Assembly (NCBI GenBank): GCA_948474755.1
Contig: CAOLHI010000351.1
Coordinates: forward strand, 124,001-188,000
DNA: 64,000 bases
Direction: 5' to 3'
Origin: Ctenosaura bakeri
Taxonomy: Eukaryota; Chordata; Lepidosauria; Squamata; Iguanidae
The notes beneath the pieces were generated by a model that saw only the letters and a program-made list of their open reading frames with translations, was not told the DNA's origin and did no database searches. A program made the translations under genes and the position numbers. Shown one piece after another: positions 22,811-35,240 of the stretch (position 1 is its first letter; each line of letters begins with the position of its first letter).

Positions 22811-22990
22811 GTGGCAGAGCTTGGACTGTCTGGAGGGAGGAGGGGGGAGGGGCTACGCCACAAAGGGAGTGGCCACTGTGTGTGGGGGCATGGCTGCAGT
22901 GCATAGGGGCATGGCCAGGTCGTGCAGGGGCATGGCTATGGGCTGGGATGCCCAAAAAATCTTGCCATCTAGGGAGAATCGTCCCACCCC
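22811..22990. repeat. GGGGCATGGC minisatellite-like repeat
   Basis: Starts CAGTGGCAGAGCTTGG and carries three or more spaced copies of GGGGCATGGC, then CCCACCCCCACG. The locus at 54305-54560 opens with the near-identical CAGTGGCATAGCTTGG and has similar units, so both belong to one dispersed GC-rich repeat. Confidence 0.6.
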
Positions 22991-23078
22991 CACGTCCCTA
23001 GTTGACTGTTTGATGTGCTGCTTATTGGACAGTATCAAACTATTAACTCAATAGGTTTTGAATTTATGGGATACTTGC

Positions 23079-23121
23079 ATCTCTCCCTCTCTTTTTCTCT
23101 TTCTCTTTCTGTCTCTCTCTT
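23079..23121. repeat. CT-rich simple repeat
   Basis: Imperfect (CTCT/CTTT)n run. Confidence 0.85.
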
Positions 23122-24601
23122 GTTTGTGTATTTAAAAACAATTGAAGAAGTGTTACAGTAGGTCGCCATACAAAGATAAAAGAACTGATGAGATAAGAAC
23201 CAATAAGGCAAAGCAGTAAAACTGTCTGTATTCTCATGACCTTTTAGAAATGTATTCATCATACTGTATTGTTGTAAATCTTGTTAAAGATTTGATGCTA
23301 CTGCTGTTGGAAGAAGAAGAATCTCAGGCAGCTCATCCACTTACCAGTGATGTTTTCTGGCAGGGTCAGATAATAAGAAGTTTGCCTGTGAATTGAAACC
23401 CAAAGTGAGTTATCGGTTACTTGGAGATGGAAGCAGGGTTAGTTCATTATTTATTCTTTCTCTTCTCTAGGAAATGGCAGCAGTTCACACAAAGGCAAGG
23501 ACATCGACCTAAAATTCAAGAGATGTGAGCTACACTCAGTGCACCGGTGCTTCTGATCTCCACGCACAAAATGCTGATAGCAGTATTTCCCTATTTTTCA
23601 CAGTTTAGAGATTGAATTAACCCTTCCTCAAGAGAGTTCTTGGAGCATTTTGATTCTACCCCCATCCTCTCTTTTGGAGGGACAGAGAATACAAGTATAA
23701 CAAAAGAAAAAGAATATAGTCATCGATATGCAGAGCACATGGATATATACATCTTGAAATGATTGAAAACACTGCCAAGCCACCTACCTCACCCTCAGAT
23801 GCCCAGCAGAGATGCCCTTCAAGAATTAGGTGTTATCTAGGAGCAGCATAATCCTGGTAACCTTACTTCGGATTAGGGATGGATGAATGTGTCTGTTTTC
23901 CTTTCTACAACATACAAGTTGCATTGCAGGTGTGCTACATTCCAGTTTGTGCTTTTAAATTTTTTTTTACCCTCCCCCCAAAAAACAGGCTAATGTTTCG
24001 ATCCTCTTTGCAGATTTTTGTATCTACAAGCTTCTGTCTTCGCACTTCCTGTTCTGCACATTAGAATACACATGTTTATGTGAGTGAGAAAGGGGAGGGA
24101 AAGAGATGGATGAAAGGATAACCATCCATAGCACAAAAAGGACCATGAAAGATCTGAGTTCAGTATTAAAATAATGTCTATGATTATCACAGAAATATCT
24201 ATAAGAAATCTTTTGGGCCACCATCCCTAGGAAATAATGCTAACATACCTTCTTTTCTGTATAAGCCCCTCAATTTATTGGGTATTATATTAAACTGAGA
24301 AATTCTGTATGGATTGGAATGCTATCCCATCCTTTTGTCCATTGCCTCTTCCCTGGCTGACTATTGCTATTTTCAAAGCACCTATCAAAAACAATTTAAA
24401 GATCAGTTAGTGTGAACTTTGGTCCTTGATTACTGGAGAGTCTTACCTGTGACTGTGATGGAGATGCAGAGGAGACAAGTGAGGACATCTTCCTCTTGTG
24501 TGACTAGCCACTTTATGGAGTGTTTGGTACTCAGTCATGCCATGAATGAATTTGTTTTTGGATTTTAGTCTAAATTTTAAAGTAGCTGTCCAAGGTATTT
24601 G
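23122..24601. other. Intergenic DNA, nothing recognised
   Basis: No exon, repeat or RNA gene that I can support. Confidence 0.4.
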
Positions 24602-24910
24602 TTACCCCAAAATGTGGGTGCCACAAGGGCCAACCTGTGATGCCAGTACTTTCTTGCAAAGTTAGGGAACTAATTAGCTCAACATCAGGAGGATAAGGAG
24701 AGGGGGGCAACTTAGTGAGATCTTGCTACCAATGTTTACAGGCTCACGCAGGAAAAGAATCAGTCAAAGATTCAAAAATAAAAATTTGTACCCTGAAAAT
24801 GGCCTGTGGCAGTGAAGGTTCCAGATGCAAAACAAAGGAAACCTGTTATGGACAATGGGCCTTTCGCCTGTTGATGGGCTTAGTGCTTTATTGACAAAGA
24901 CATGATGGAT
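24602..24910 (-). mobile_element. LTR-like TGTTACC family, copy 1 (partial)
   Basis: Begins TGTTACCCCAAAATGTGGG, like the copies at 28050 and 44730. Shares GGGCAACTTAGTGAGATCTT and CAATGTTTACAGG with them, plus a TTTATT (AATAAA on the minus strand) near 24890 in an equivalent place. The right end cannot be placed; similarity fades after about 24910. Confidence 0.5.
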
Positions 24911-27355
24911 GTTGTAATAGCTGTCTATTGTGGGTGCTACAAGGAAAGAGGAAGGAGTCCAGCTGTACAGCAGATGGGTAAGTGTCAGTCAGTGTCCTGG
25001 TGAGCTTCTGGTTTTGTGTTCTCTAGGAAGACATTCAGGTTCTGCCTAAGCCAATCATTCACAGGAACAGCATCCATTTACCTGACAAAGGACTCGGTCT
25101 TACCTGGAGGAAGTTTCAAATTGACCTATCCTTCTCACGTTTACAGTTAAATTCCTTCTCTTGCTTGGTTTGACCGTCATCTTTCAGGTCTGATTTTGAT
25201 ATCAGAGCTAATTAATATAGTTGCCAATCCAATATCGTGCCAATTAGGTATGGTGCCATCCAAATCATACTAATATCAGAGACCCCCAAAGTGGGGCCTT
25301 ATATACTGAACCTATTTGTGGATGTTATTCAGCATCTTGAGTAGCTCCTTTAAAACCCAAAGTGGATTCATAGCCTCACTGACAAGGAAGCCACTAGTTA
25401 TCACTGCTTACTTTCCAATAAATAAAGTTTGGCTTGGGCTACATCTGCTTGTTTTAGCTTTTATTAAATTCAAAGTCCAGCTCCTTTTTTATTTTTATGA
25501 CAACATCTCTTACTTTTGACAATATTTAGATACCAGTTGAAAAAACAAGAGCAGAATTTTACTTGTGGTATCATTGACCTTTGCAATATGCAGAAAGTTT
25601 GCATTCCTGATAGAAGTACTTCAGGTTTGTTATTTATTTGCATGATTATATATTTACATCATCACTCCACAGTGAAGTTGCTAGGGGCAATGCGTGGGAT
25701 CTATAAGGTACAAATGAAGTTTGAATTCCTTATTTATTTTCTTACATATTGAAATATTTATATGGTACTCTATATCAAGAGATGTCAAATCAGGCAGGGC
25801 ACAAATAACAGAAAAAAAATGTAGAAGCGTACAATGTATGAAAACCATTTTATACTATTAAAAACTTTTAAAAACAACATAAAACTGATTTACTAGAACA
25901 ACTGGTTGAACATCTTTAATATATTCTTTTCTATTATTTTATATCCTTGGCCAATTTGCGTATTTCTCTCTTTTTTTGTCGTTTGTAATAAATACCAAAA
26001 AAAAGTTACAATCGCATATAGTGAGAAAGCCAGGCCATGATTCCCAGGCCCTGAAAGCTTTCCTAAAGAGCCAAGTTGATGGTGCCAACAGGTATTTTAA
26101 GAGGAAGCCATTCCACAATCAGTGCACCATGGCAGATGAAGGCATCTCTAGTGTCTCCAGACTGTGCGTTGCTCTAGGGGTGTCCAGAGGAGATCTCAGT
26201 CCTAAGGCATGCATATATAGGGAGAAGCCCCCAGTTCAAGTACTGAGGTACCAAGCTATTTGAACATTGGTGGTGATGTAGTTCCTTTAGAAATTGTGTT
26301 TTTGTGTGGGGGAGTTGAGGGGGTTGGGGGGGGTTTAAGGTGCTCTGCCACAACTCTAGCACTTGACTATTACATTAGCCACAACCTTTGCACCTTCTTT
26401 AAGGGCAACTCCACCTAGCAATGATCTAAGCAGGAAGTCTCCAGTGTATCCTTAACCTCTTCCGGGAAAGTCTCTAGCTGGTAGACCTGAGGAATCTGGC
26501 CCCAGGCACTCTGAGCAATGAAGCTCCTTTGTGATTCCTAAAGTGTTTTGGAAATTAATTCTGTGCAGGAATACACATAAGCTAAATCCTGTTGGTTACG
26601 TCCAGAAAGAGAAGATCAATTCAGTCAATTACTGAATGATGAGTCAACATATAGATAAGGGTAACTGATTCAGTGGGCCCATTCTAGTCAGGAGTAGCAG
26701 CAAGATTTAGACCATGGTTTATTGAACAAAAACAAATGTGTTTGGAGGTGAAAAATTTGTGGGGGGGGGGTTTTTTTTTTTGTAAAGTAAATTTTCATTA
26801 AAAAAGCACACAAGTATTTCTGGTGTATTTTTCATACACACAGAGAGAGGGGAGAAAAACAACAAGAAGAATAACGTATAAAGAATCAGGTATAAAACAT
26901 ATTGTTTTATATAGTTGTGGGAGTGGGTTGGAATGCAATAGGATCTAGAAAGAAGCAAATCATGCCCCTTGCCATAAATATTCAAAGGGCTGCATAATGT
27001 AATACAGGTATTTCAGATCTTTACAGTGGTCAGTTAGTGTTATTGCATGAAAGCAACATTTTGCTTATCAAAAGTCAGTTTCCCAGGGAATGTTAATAAA
27101 GAATCCTTGCTACTGCACCTATAACAAAAGGGATCTTCTCAAAAAATTGTTTTGACCTGTAGGAACCCTGCGAAACTGACCTAAAGATTTATTATCACAC
27201 TGTACTGCATCTGAAGAAGTGGGTTTAAGCTCATGTGAAATAAAATAAAATAAAATAAAATAAAATAAAAACCAGTTAGTCTTAAAAGCATGGCTACATT
27301 TCTTTTTTTCCCTCTTCCTTCCTTCCTCCTTTTTATGCTGCAGGAGACTAACATT
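24911..27355. other. Intergenic DNA with a possible old dispersed repeat
   Basis: No gene. The stretch 26020-26560, with AAGCCATTCCACAATCAGTG and GTCCAGAGGAGATCTCAGTC, reads like a decayed dispersed repeat common in reptile genomes, but I cannot assign it to a family. A (TAAAA)n microsatellite lies at 27238-27271. Confidence 0.4.
27238..27271. repeat. (TAAAA)n microsatellite
   Basis: Six to seven uninterrupted AAAAT units. Confidence 0.95.
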
Positions 27356-27810
27356 GGCCATTTCCGCACGGGCTTAAGAAACAGTGCAGACCATCCTCCA
27401 GGGAGGACGTCTGCACCTGGGAGTGGACTGAGTCAGACCTACTTAGTGTAGTTCCGCACCTCAGTCCATTCCAGAACGACCCGAAGTGGTCGTCCAGCAT
27501 GCTTTTGAAAGACCACTTGAAACAGCTCTTTCAAAAGGACAGAGTGTGCCACTCCATGCCTGCACTCCGGTGCAGATTTGCAGGCTTGCACCAGTGCGAG
27601 CCTGCGATCTGCTGGGGGTGGGCTTTAGGCTGGTAAGCTTCACCAGCTGGTGGACAGCCTCAACCAACTGGAAGCTGCCATTTTCATCCCCGGAGCAGTG
27701 CGGAGCAGCGGCCACACACTGCTCTGGACCAGACTGGACCCAAGCATGGACCCAAGAAGTCCGCTAAGTACCGGCACGGGGCGATTCCATCACCCTGTAT
27801 GGAAATGGCC
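27356..27810. mobile_element. Small inverted-repeat transposon, group B2, copy 1
   Basis: 455 bp, beginning GGCCATTTCCGCACGGG and ending TGTATGGAAATGGCC, perfect duplication ATT (27353-27355, 27811-27813). GC-rich interior is homologous to 57371-57870 (shared CTGCACC.GGAG.GGACT, GCGAGCCTGC.ATCTG, GGCTTTAGGC, GGAGCAGTGCGGA). No coding capacity; the overlapping frames at 27461-27919 are incidental. Confidence 0.92.
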
Positions 27811-28049
27811 ATTGTTACTTCTTGGAAAACTACCACAACAAAGTAGCATTTACTCTGCCTTTTCTCCAGAGCAGGTCATGAGCCATGGAGTCCAGAACTG
27901 TTTTAGTATCTCAGCCTGAAACTAGAACTGAAATTATTCCGAATAGTCTGTTTTCACCAATAATGTGCAGTGTTGCTTAGCTGCCAAATTCTCATGCTCC
28001 ATCTTCCTTGCTCTACATTATGGGTACAGGTGAAAATTTGAACTTCAGT

Positions 28050-28597
28050 TGTTACCCTTGCTGCTGTGGTCCCTGGGGAACACCTTGATTTTACTAAGGT
28101 TGGGGGAATTAGCAGAGCACAACTTGGCAAAACAGAGAGCAGGGCAACGCAGCGAGATCTTTTATCCTATGTTTATGGGGTCAGACTGCATGAGAAAGAG
28201 AGAAGTCAAGTGTCTTTGTAAATGGTCTTTTACTTGGTAGAATTTGCAAAATTCCTCACTCACACACACAAAGCATTCACTCACACAAGCACACAAGGGC
28301 TACTGAGTTTTGAGAGTCTTAAGAAGGGAAAGATTGAAGGGACAAAGTGAATATACTGTACCTGATCCTGAAGGCTGCTGTTTCAGGAAAACAGAGGACA
28401 GCTTGTCAAACAAAGAAACAGAGTGAGAGAATGAGAGAGAGAGAGAGAAACAAAAAGCCAGTAAACTTCAAAACAGAACCCAATTATAGGGCAGAACATC
28501 CCAGGGGAGGGGCAGACCCTTTTCCTGGGAAAGCACAGAAACTGGGTTATGCAGATGGACCTCAGCTTTGTAGTTCCTGCGATTTGTGATCGCTAAC
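28050..28597 (-). mobile_element. LTR-like TGTTACC family, copy 2, flanked by TTCAGT
   Basis: Starts TGTTACCC, ends GATCGCTAAC, and is flanked by TTCAGT on both sides (28044-28049, 28598-28603). The direct repeat can be extended to AACTTCAGT. It shares with 44730 the phrase CA.CTTGGCAA and a block like GCAACGCAGCGAGATCTTTT followed by ATGTTTATGGGGTCA. Contains a (GA)n run at 28421-28449. Best explained as a solo LTR with a 6-bp duplication that has lost its final base. A different transposon class with a longer duplication is possible. Confidence 0.55.
28421..28449. repeat. (GA)n microsatellite
   Basis: Imperfect GA run inside the LTR-like element. Confidence 0.85.
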
Positions 28598-28603
28598 TTC
28601 AGT

Positions 28604-29624
28604 CAGGAGGTACTTTGTCTCTCAAGGTGTCAAAGTTGCAGTCGGCCCATTTGAAATGTATAAGTGCCTTTTCCGACGTCTTCCTCTGGATACATGACTG
28701 GGGCTTATTGGTCCAGCCTATACCAACAGGGGTTTCTGTCTTTTAGACCTGAATATCTATGTTTCCATCCGGCTGACCTCCGGCTCAACGGATATCAAAT
28801 GATTCTCTTCCCCAAGATAGGGTCTGTCAGTAAATATCTCCCCTCCATTGTCAGAGGATTGAGATCATAAATCATGGGTTACACAGCCTTAAAAATCACG
28901 TATAATTTGGCAGGGGGAGGGAGAGAAATACAGTTGCTAGAATAATTAGTCACACTGTTTAAAGAGCTGATTATGATATTGGGGGAGGAGAGAGTATCCT
29001 TTTCATCATTTGTTCAAAGCTGCCAACTGTGCCAGAGACACGGGGGAGTCTTTTTGCAATGAAAATAAACATTTTTCCTTTTTGGTTTAATTGCCTTTCC
29101 TGCAGAAGCAAACTTATATTCAAGCCAGAGAAATCAATTCTTTGTTGTTGTTGTTGTTGCTGTTTCGCTCTTGCATATGTAGCATGCTTTCATTCCATCA
29201 TGTCATCAATGGCCTAGAGAAATCACTCTTAAGATGTTAAGTAAATTTCAGTATGTTGTTTCCAGCCTTGATCTGTATCAACTGTTTTTCAGATGACAAA
29301 TATAAGCAGAACGTTGCCAGTACAAAGAAAAGGTGGCATGTGTGTGAATATGATTTCACTCTCTAGAAAAGGGATGTCAGGTTTCACTCATAATTCTATT
29401 GTTTCCTTCAATATAAGATGTTTATGAAATAGTCCAATATTCTAAGTTGCTGAATTCCCAAAGGTTCTGTAATATGCCTTAGGGCAAAACTAGATGCAAA
29501 ATAGAAGGAATGGGTAGTTCCATTGGATCTTCTTTAAAGAAGAGACAACAGGAGGTAATTTAAAGCGTATCATGGTTGGTGGGCAAGTATAGGAGACCAG
29601 AGGTCTCATAGATGTTTGAGCAGC
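28604..29624. other. Intergenic DNA with a short (TTG)n
   Basis: No gene or named repeat; (TTG)n at 29142-29163. Confidence 0.45.
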
Positions 29625-29713
29625 ATTCATAGAATCATAGAATCATAGAAATGTAGAGTTGGAAGAGACCACACGGGCCATCCAGTCCAACTCCCTGTCA
29701 TGCAGGAACACCC

Positions 29714-31549
29714 TCAAAGCACTCCCGACAGATGGCCATCAAGCCTCTGCTTAAAAACCTCCAAGGTAGGAGACTCCACTACTCTCCGAGGCAGCAGATT
29801 CCACTGCCGGACAGCCCTGACTGTCAGGAAGTTCTTCCTGAGGTTCAGGTGGAATCTCCTTTCCTGCAGCTTGAATCCATTGCTCCTTGTCCTGGTTTCT
29901 GGAGCAGCAGAAAACAAGCCCCCTCCTTCCTCTACGTGGCATCCCTTCAAATATTTAAACATGGCTATCATGTCCCCTCTTAACCTCCTTTTCTGCAGAC
30001 TAAACATACCCAGCTCTCTCAGTCTATCCTCATAGGGCATGTTTTCCAGGCCTCTCACCATTTTGGTCACCCTCCTCTGGACTTGCTCCAGCTTGTCAAT
30101 ATCCTTCTTGAATTGGGGTGCCCAGAACTGGACACAGTATTCAAGATGGGGTCTAACCAAAGCAGAGTAGAGTGGTACCAGTACCTCCCTCGATCTAGAC
30201 ACCATACTCCTGTTGATGCAGCCGAGAATTGCATTGGCTTTCTTGGCTGCCGCATCACACTGCTGACTCATGTTCAGCTTGTGGTCTATGAAGACTCCTA
30301 GATCCCTTTCACACGTACTGCTATCCAGCCACGTGTCCCCCATCCTATATTTCTGTATTCCATTATTTCTGCCTAAGTGTAGGACCTTACATTTCTCTCT
30401 GTTGAATTTCATTTTGTTCGCCCTGGCCCAGCTCTCCAATCTATCCAGGTCATTTTGAATTTTGATCCTGTCCTCTGGCATATTAGCAACCCCTCCCAAT
30501 TTGGTGTCATCTGCAAATTTGATGAGCATGCCCTCTATTCCTTCATCTAAGTCATTGATAAAAATATTGAACAGCACTGGGCCCAGGACAGAACCTTGTG
30601 GCACCCCACTAGTCACTTCTCTCCAGGATGAAAAGCAGCCATCCGTGATCACCCTTTGGGTTCGGTCGGTCAACCAATTACATATCCAATTAACAGTAGC
30701 CCTGTCTAGCCCACATTTTACTAGCTTCGATGCAAGAATGTCATGGGGAACTTTGTCAAAGGCCTTACTGAAATCGAGATATGCTACATCCACAGCATTC
30801 CCTTCATCTATCAAGCTAGTAACTCTATCATAAAAAGAGATCAGATTAGTCTGGCATGACTTATTTTTGAGAAATCCATGTTGACTTCTCGTGATTATTG
30901 CGTTGTTTTCTAAATGATTAGAAACTGAACGCTTAATGATCTGCTCCAGGATCTTTCCGGGTACCGATGTCAGGCTGACTGGGCGATAATTATTTGGGTC
31001 CTCTTTTTTTCCCTTCTTGAAGATGGGGATAACATTTGCTCTCTTCCAATCTGCTGGAACTTCTCCTGTCCTCCAAGATTTCTCAAAAATTATAGCAAGC
31101 GGTTCCGAAATGACCTCTGCCAGCTCTTTTAATATCCTAGGATGCAATTCATCTGGCCCTGGAGACTTGAATTCATCCAATGCGGCCAGGTATTCCTGTA
31201 CCACCTCTCTACTTATTAAGTGCCTCATTTCCTCTGCTTCCTCCCCTGCTCCCCTACCGCCAGGTTGAGTGCTTGTATCCTTCTGGGAAAATACGGAGGC
31301 AAAGAAGGTGTTAAGTAGCTCTGCCTTTTCTCTCCCCCCTGTGAGTAATTCGCCATCTTCTCTGCGTAGCGACCCTACTGTCTCCTTCTTTTTCCTTTTG
31401 CTGCGGACATATTTAAAAAAACCCTTTTTATTGTTTTTAATGTCTCTGACCAGCCTAAGTTCGTTCTGTGCTTTAGCCTTTCTGACCTCCTCCCTACATC
31501 TCCTGGCTACTTGCTTAAATTCTTCTTTGGTGGTTTCCCCTTCTTCCAT
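29714..31549 (-). pseudogene. ORF2: CR1 ORF2 reverse transcriptase domain
   Basis: 611 codons read without a stop. The RT motifs are present in order: [47 protein letters not shown], motif [13 protein letters not shown], motif [21 protein letters not shown], and the catalytic box [10 protein letters not shown]. The thumb ([20 protein letters not shown]) and the C-terminal [13 protein letters not shown] and [20 protein letters not shown] follow. The ORF ends normally, close to the 3' repeat. The ATG at 31549 is not the true start: the frame should continue from the endonuclease, and a one-base indel near 31535-31550 separates them. Catalytic residues are intact, yet the broken and truncated ORF makes it non-autonomous. 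Confidence 0.93.
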
Positions 31550-32412
31550 TTCCTATACGTGTTTCTCTTAACTCTTAGCTCAGCTGAGAGTTCTTTAGTC
31601 AACCATTCTGGTTTCTTCAGATGCCTTCCATTTTTCCTCCTTATTGGCACAGTTTTAGACTGTGCCGTCAGTATCTCCTTTTTAAGGAACTCCCATGCCT
31701 CCTGAACTCCTTTCCCTTTCACTATTCCTGACCACGGAATTCCAGCCAGCAGCTCCCTAAGTTTACAGAAGTCCGCTTTTTTAAAATCTAAGACGAGTGT
31801 CTGGCTACCCTTATCTTCTCCTTCCCACTGAATGCTAAATTCCAACAGGGCATGGTCACTCCCCCCTAAAGATCCAACCACTTCTACCTCATTCACAAGG
31901 TCATCCCTGTTGGTCAAGACCAGATCTAGAATATTTGATCCCCTTGTGGCCTCTTCCACCTTCTGGACCATGAAGTTGTCTGCAAGACAAGCAAGAAACT
32001 TGCTGGACCTTGCTGTCTTGGCAGAGTTTGACTGCCAGCATATATCTGGGTAATTGAAATCTCCTATTATTACTGTATCTCTCCTCTTTGAATGTTCAGT
32101 CATTTGGTTGAGGAAGGCGTCATCCAAGTCCTCAGCCTGGGTTGGAGGTCTGTAGTAAACCCCCACCAGAATATCCCTATTGTTTCTCGCTGCCTTAATT
32201 CTTACCCAAATGCTCTCTACCTGGCTTTCTGGGTTTAAGCCCAGGATCTCTTCACAGGTGAAAACATCCTTGACATACAAGGCTACTCCTCCTCCTTTCT
32301 TGTTTGGTCTGTTTTTATAAAATAGGCTATACCCCTCTATTCCTATATTCCAATCATGAGACTCATCCCACCAGGTCTCAGTGATGCCTATCAATATATA
32401 GCCATCCCTGCA
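31507..32412 (-). pseudogene. CR1 ORF2 endonuclease domain, N-truncated
   Basis: Reads LIGITETWWDESHDWN (catalytic E in the TETWW box), GGGVALYVKD, VGVYYRPP, IGDFNYPDICW (catalytic D and N), SNILDLVLTN and SDHALLEFSI (catalytic D-H), the full order of an AP-type CR1 endonuclease minus its first strand. Codons upstream of about 32412 lack the expected N-terminal TNAQS-like motif and belong to flanking DNA, although the open frame runs to 32484. After the linker ([11 protein letters not shown]) it slips out of frame and stops at 31507. Confidence 0.9.
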
Positions 32413-33444
32413 AGATAGTGTGATCCTCACACTATAGTTCTGTGCTTGATACAGCATGCTTCTATTGTCATTGTTTCTGAACACAGAAGTAACACATTAG
32501 AAGCAGCAATGTTGCCTCCAGAATAAGTAATATTTTAACTAACATAATGATGGCCTGGAACTACTATTGGTAGATGGGATAACATGCTGCTGTGGAACTG
32601 ACACTGATCAGGATTGTCACACCAAAATGTCCAAGACCCTTTTGCCCTTGTTGCAAAAGGAGATGCACTGGTGTTTTATGGATGTAGCAGGTATTTACAG
32701 CAGAGAAACCACACCTCCACACACTATCATAATTGGATTCCACAAGCTAGGAGAGGGAATTCCCTAAAACCCACTGTGTACCCAAACAAGTAGGTTTACC
32801 TTCTACCTTGGGGTACAGTACAAAAAATCAGTTGTTGTCCTCAGTTTATGTCCTTATGGCTATGCCTCACAACCAGATGCAGACCGATGACATAAACTGC
32901 TGAGATACTGTTAGATCTCAGCAGGAGGTACCATCAGTATGTATTTGACTAAAGGAAAGAGTCAGATGCTTCTCTGACCCCCCCCCACCTCCACCAGCCA
33001 TTGAATTAATTCATGGACTATCACAGCCAAACTGTAGTCCTGGGAGTAGTGAGCGGGGAACTCTAGTGGAGTTCTTCCTGTGGAGCCCTTGTACTACATT
33101 GGACATAGTAGGACCTCAGCCAATATGTGCTATTATTGAAGGCTTGCAAAATATGCATTACTTCATTTATTATGTCCTAATTTCACAGTCTAACAGGTGT
33201 TAATGATTGAAGTTTTAGACCACCAGTAAGTCAAATTCTACCCAAGAATCCAGGAAATAATGAAGTATTGTTGGATCGTATGGCATATTCCGAGTAGTGT
33301 CACTTTTTGTAATTGTGCTATTGATTCCACCTATGGCAATTTCAATCAGATATTTTGTCAGTCCATTTGTACTCACAGGGTGCCTATAACCACTGAAACC
33401 ACAGCTGTTTTCTTTTCCCAGAGGTGACAGGGGCCAATTATAGT
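32413..33444. other. Intergenic DNA beside the CR1 5' junction
   Basis: A near-perfect palindrome ATAGTGTGA-TCC-TCACACTAT lies at 32415-32435, immediately outside the CR1 truncation point. The rest holds no recognised gene or repeat; a poly(C) run is at 32979-32989. Confidence 0.5.
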
Positions 33445-34013
33445 AAACATATAACTCCCTTGTTAAAACAGCTTCACAGGCTATCAGTTCAGTTTGTTTC
33501 CAAGCACAATTCAAAGTGCTAGTCATGACCTACAAAGCCTTATATGACTTAGGTCCAGAGTATGTGAAAGACTTTATCTCTCTATACAAATCTGCCAGAG
33601 TCTTAATATCTTTCTGTTGATCTCATTCTTATCACAGGCTTGCTTGGTGAAGACACAAGAGAGAACCTTCTCAGTGGCTGCCAACCTTCTGGAATTACCT
33701 TCTGGGGGAGGCTAGACTGACCCCCTCCCTGCCCCAGCAGGCAAAGACCTTTTTTTTTGTTTAAGCAAACAAATGTGCAAGCAGGGAGAATTTTATTGGA
33801 GTCTGTGCTAGCTAGCTATTAATTAATTAATTAATTAATTACTTTTGTATACCTTTTAAATGATTTTAGACTGTTTCAATGTGATGATTTTAATTGCTTT
33901 TAAAATTTATTGTTATAGGGGTTTTTTTTTTAATGCACTCTTTATGTGAGCTGACATGGGCCCTACTCTGGAAGAAAGGCAGCATACAAATGAAATAAAG
34001 AAACAAACAAAGG
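33445..34013 (+). mobile_element. L2-like LINE 3' fragment
   Basis: The coding part is degenerate but readable in pieces: TTTCCAAGCACAATTCAAAG then CTAGTCATGACCTACAAAGC gives FQAQFKVLVMTYKALYDLGPEYVKDF, the conserved RT C-terminal segment of L2-type LINEs. It ends with GAGCTGACATGGGCCC, GAAAGGCAGCATACAAATG and an AATAAAGAAACAAACAAA tail. A (TTAA)n run is embedded at 33819-33841. Stops and shifts make it a fossil. Confidence 0.65.
33819..33841. repeat. (TTAA)n microsatellite
   Basis: Five to six uninterrupted AATT units in the L2-like 3' UTR. Confidence 0.95.
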
Positions 34014-34829
34014 TGCTGAACCTCAATCTGAAGGATATTTAATTTATTATTAATGCTGTTGTAATTGTTATTGCTGCTGTAGTTGTTATTTTTTCCAGAA
34101 TGTGTGGGTCCTCCATTCTGTATTTTTTCCTTAGATATTCCATGACTTCAACATATATAACTTTGCTTTTTCAGCTTTTATTAAAATTGAAAGTACATTT
34201 TGTGTCTCGCTGTGTTTATTGTAGTATTTCCTTCTTTTGAAAGGAGGTGTTAGAAAAAGTAAGCTAGAATTGGTTAGATTTCTTTTTGCACTCTTGAAGT
34301 AATGTCATGAAATTGTGTGGCTATCACAGGGTAGCAAAATATCACCTATCTGGTATAATGGCCTCTAAACAGTCCATTCACACCATTTTATACCAGTAAA
34401 ACAATTTAGGCTCACTCTGGACATTGTAGCAAATAAATTGCTGTGATTTCTCCATCTTCCTCCTCGCTTATTTTCTTTGATGAAAGTACTGACACATGAT
34501 GTGGCTTCCTGTCTTTCAACAAATACATTCTCTGGATGCAGACCTTCTCTTCAGAGTGGAAGGATGCTAGGGAATATTTTTACTCCCAAATTTTAGCTTA
34601 GGAGCTATATTCAAGGTAGTGAGGTAAAGCCAAAGGGAAATTTTAATGCTGGGCATAATTAGAAAAGGAATCAAAAATAAAACTGTCAGTATCATATTAC
34701 CCTTAAACAAAACTATGATATGACTCCTTCTGAACAGTTACTACACCTGAAAAAGGGATACTGTAGAGCTGGAAATGGTGGAGAAAAAGTTGTCAAGGGA
34801 CTACAGTAACTCCCTTATGATGAAGGAAC
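34014..34829. other. Intergenic DNA, nothing recognised
   Basis: No gene or repeat I can support. Confidence 0.4.
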
Positions 34830-35240
34830 TCTGGCTTTTCTTTGGAAAAGTAAGGAAAGGCATGGCACTCATATATGAAATTATTCAAGATGTGTAGAAA
34901 ATGGATAAGAAGAATTTTTTCTCCTTCTATTGTAATGCAAGAACCCATGGTCATCCACTAAAGTTGAATGGTATGAGGTTTAGGACAGATACAAAGACTA
35001 TTTCTTCAGTGCATAAATTAAACTGTGGAACTCACTACCAGAAATTTAGTGATGGCTTCCAACCTCGATAACTTTAGGGGGATTAGACAACTTCATGCAG
35101 AAAAAGACAATCAGTCGCTACCTATTACAATTAATTTTTCTTCCTTCCAGTACCATAGACAAGGTGTGTCTTTGTATCAATCAATGGAGAATATGAATGG
35201 GACAATGGCATTCTTACATCTCTAGGTTTTAGGCTTCCTC
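34830..35240 (+). mobile_element. CR1/L2-superfamily LINE C-terminal fragment
   Basis: Around 34955-35100 the sequence follows the LINE motif RGHPLKLNG.RFRTD, then a frameshifted NLWNSLP-like stretch (CTGTGGAACTCACTACC) and TGGCTTCCAACCTCGATAACTT-like codons preceding a GLDKF-like end. This is the RT C-terminal region of CR1/L2-type elements. Several frameshifts; no coding capacity. Confidence 0.55.

Larger units (their letters stand above)
29625..32412 (-). mobile_element. CR1: CR1 LINE, 5'-truncated, nearly intact ORF2
   Basis: About 2.8 kb in minus orientation. Its 3' end carries the CR1 hallmark, a short tandem array of TCATAGAA-type octamers (29625-29650 on the plus strand), and no target duplication, as usual for CR1. 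The body encodes endonuclease then reverse transcriptase, separated by one frameshift. It stops at about 32412, inside the endonuclease N-terminus, so ORF1, the 5' UTR and the first 40 or so endonuclease residues are missing. Such 5' truncation is typical of incomplete reverse transcription. High coding integrity suggests a fairly young insertion. Confidence 0.95.

Noticed and set aside
29700..32053. Several plus-strand ORFs of 60-123 codons
   Set aside because: All are antisense shadows of CR1 ORF2.
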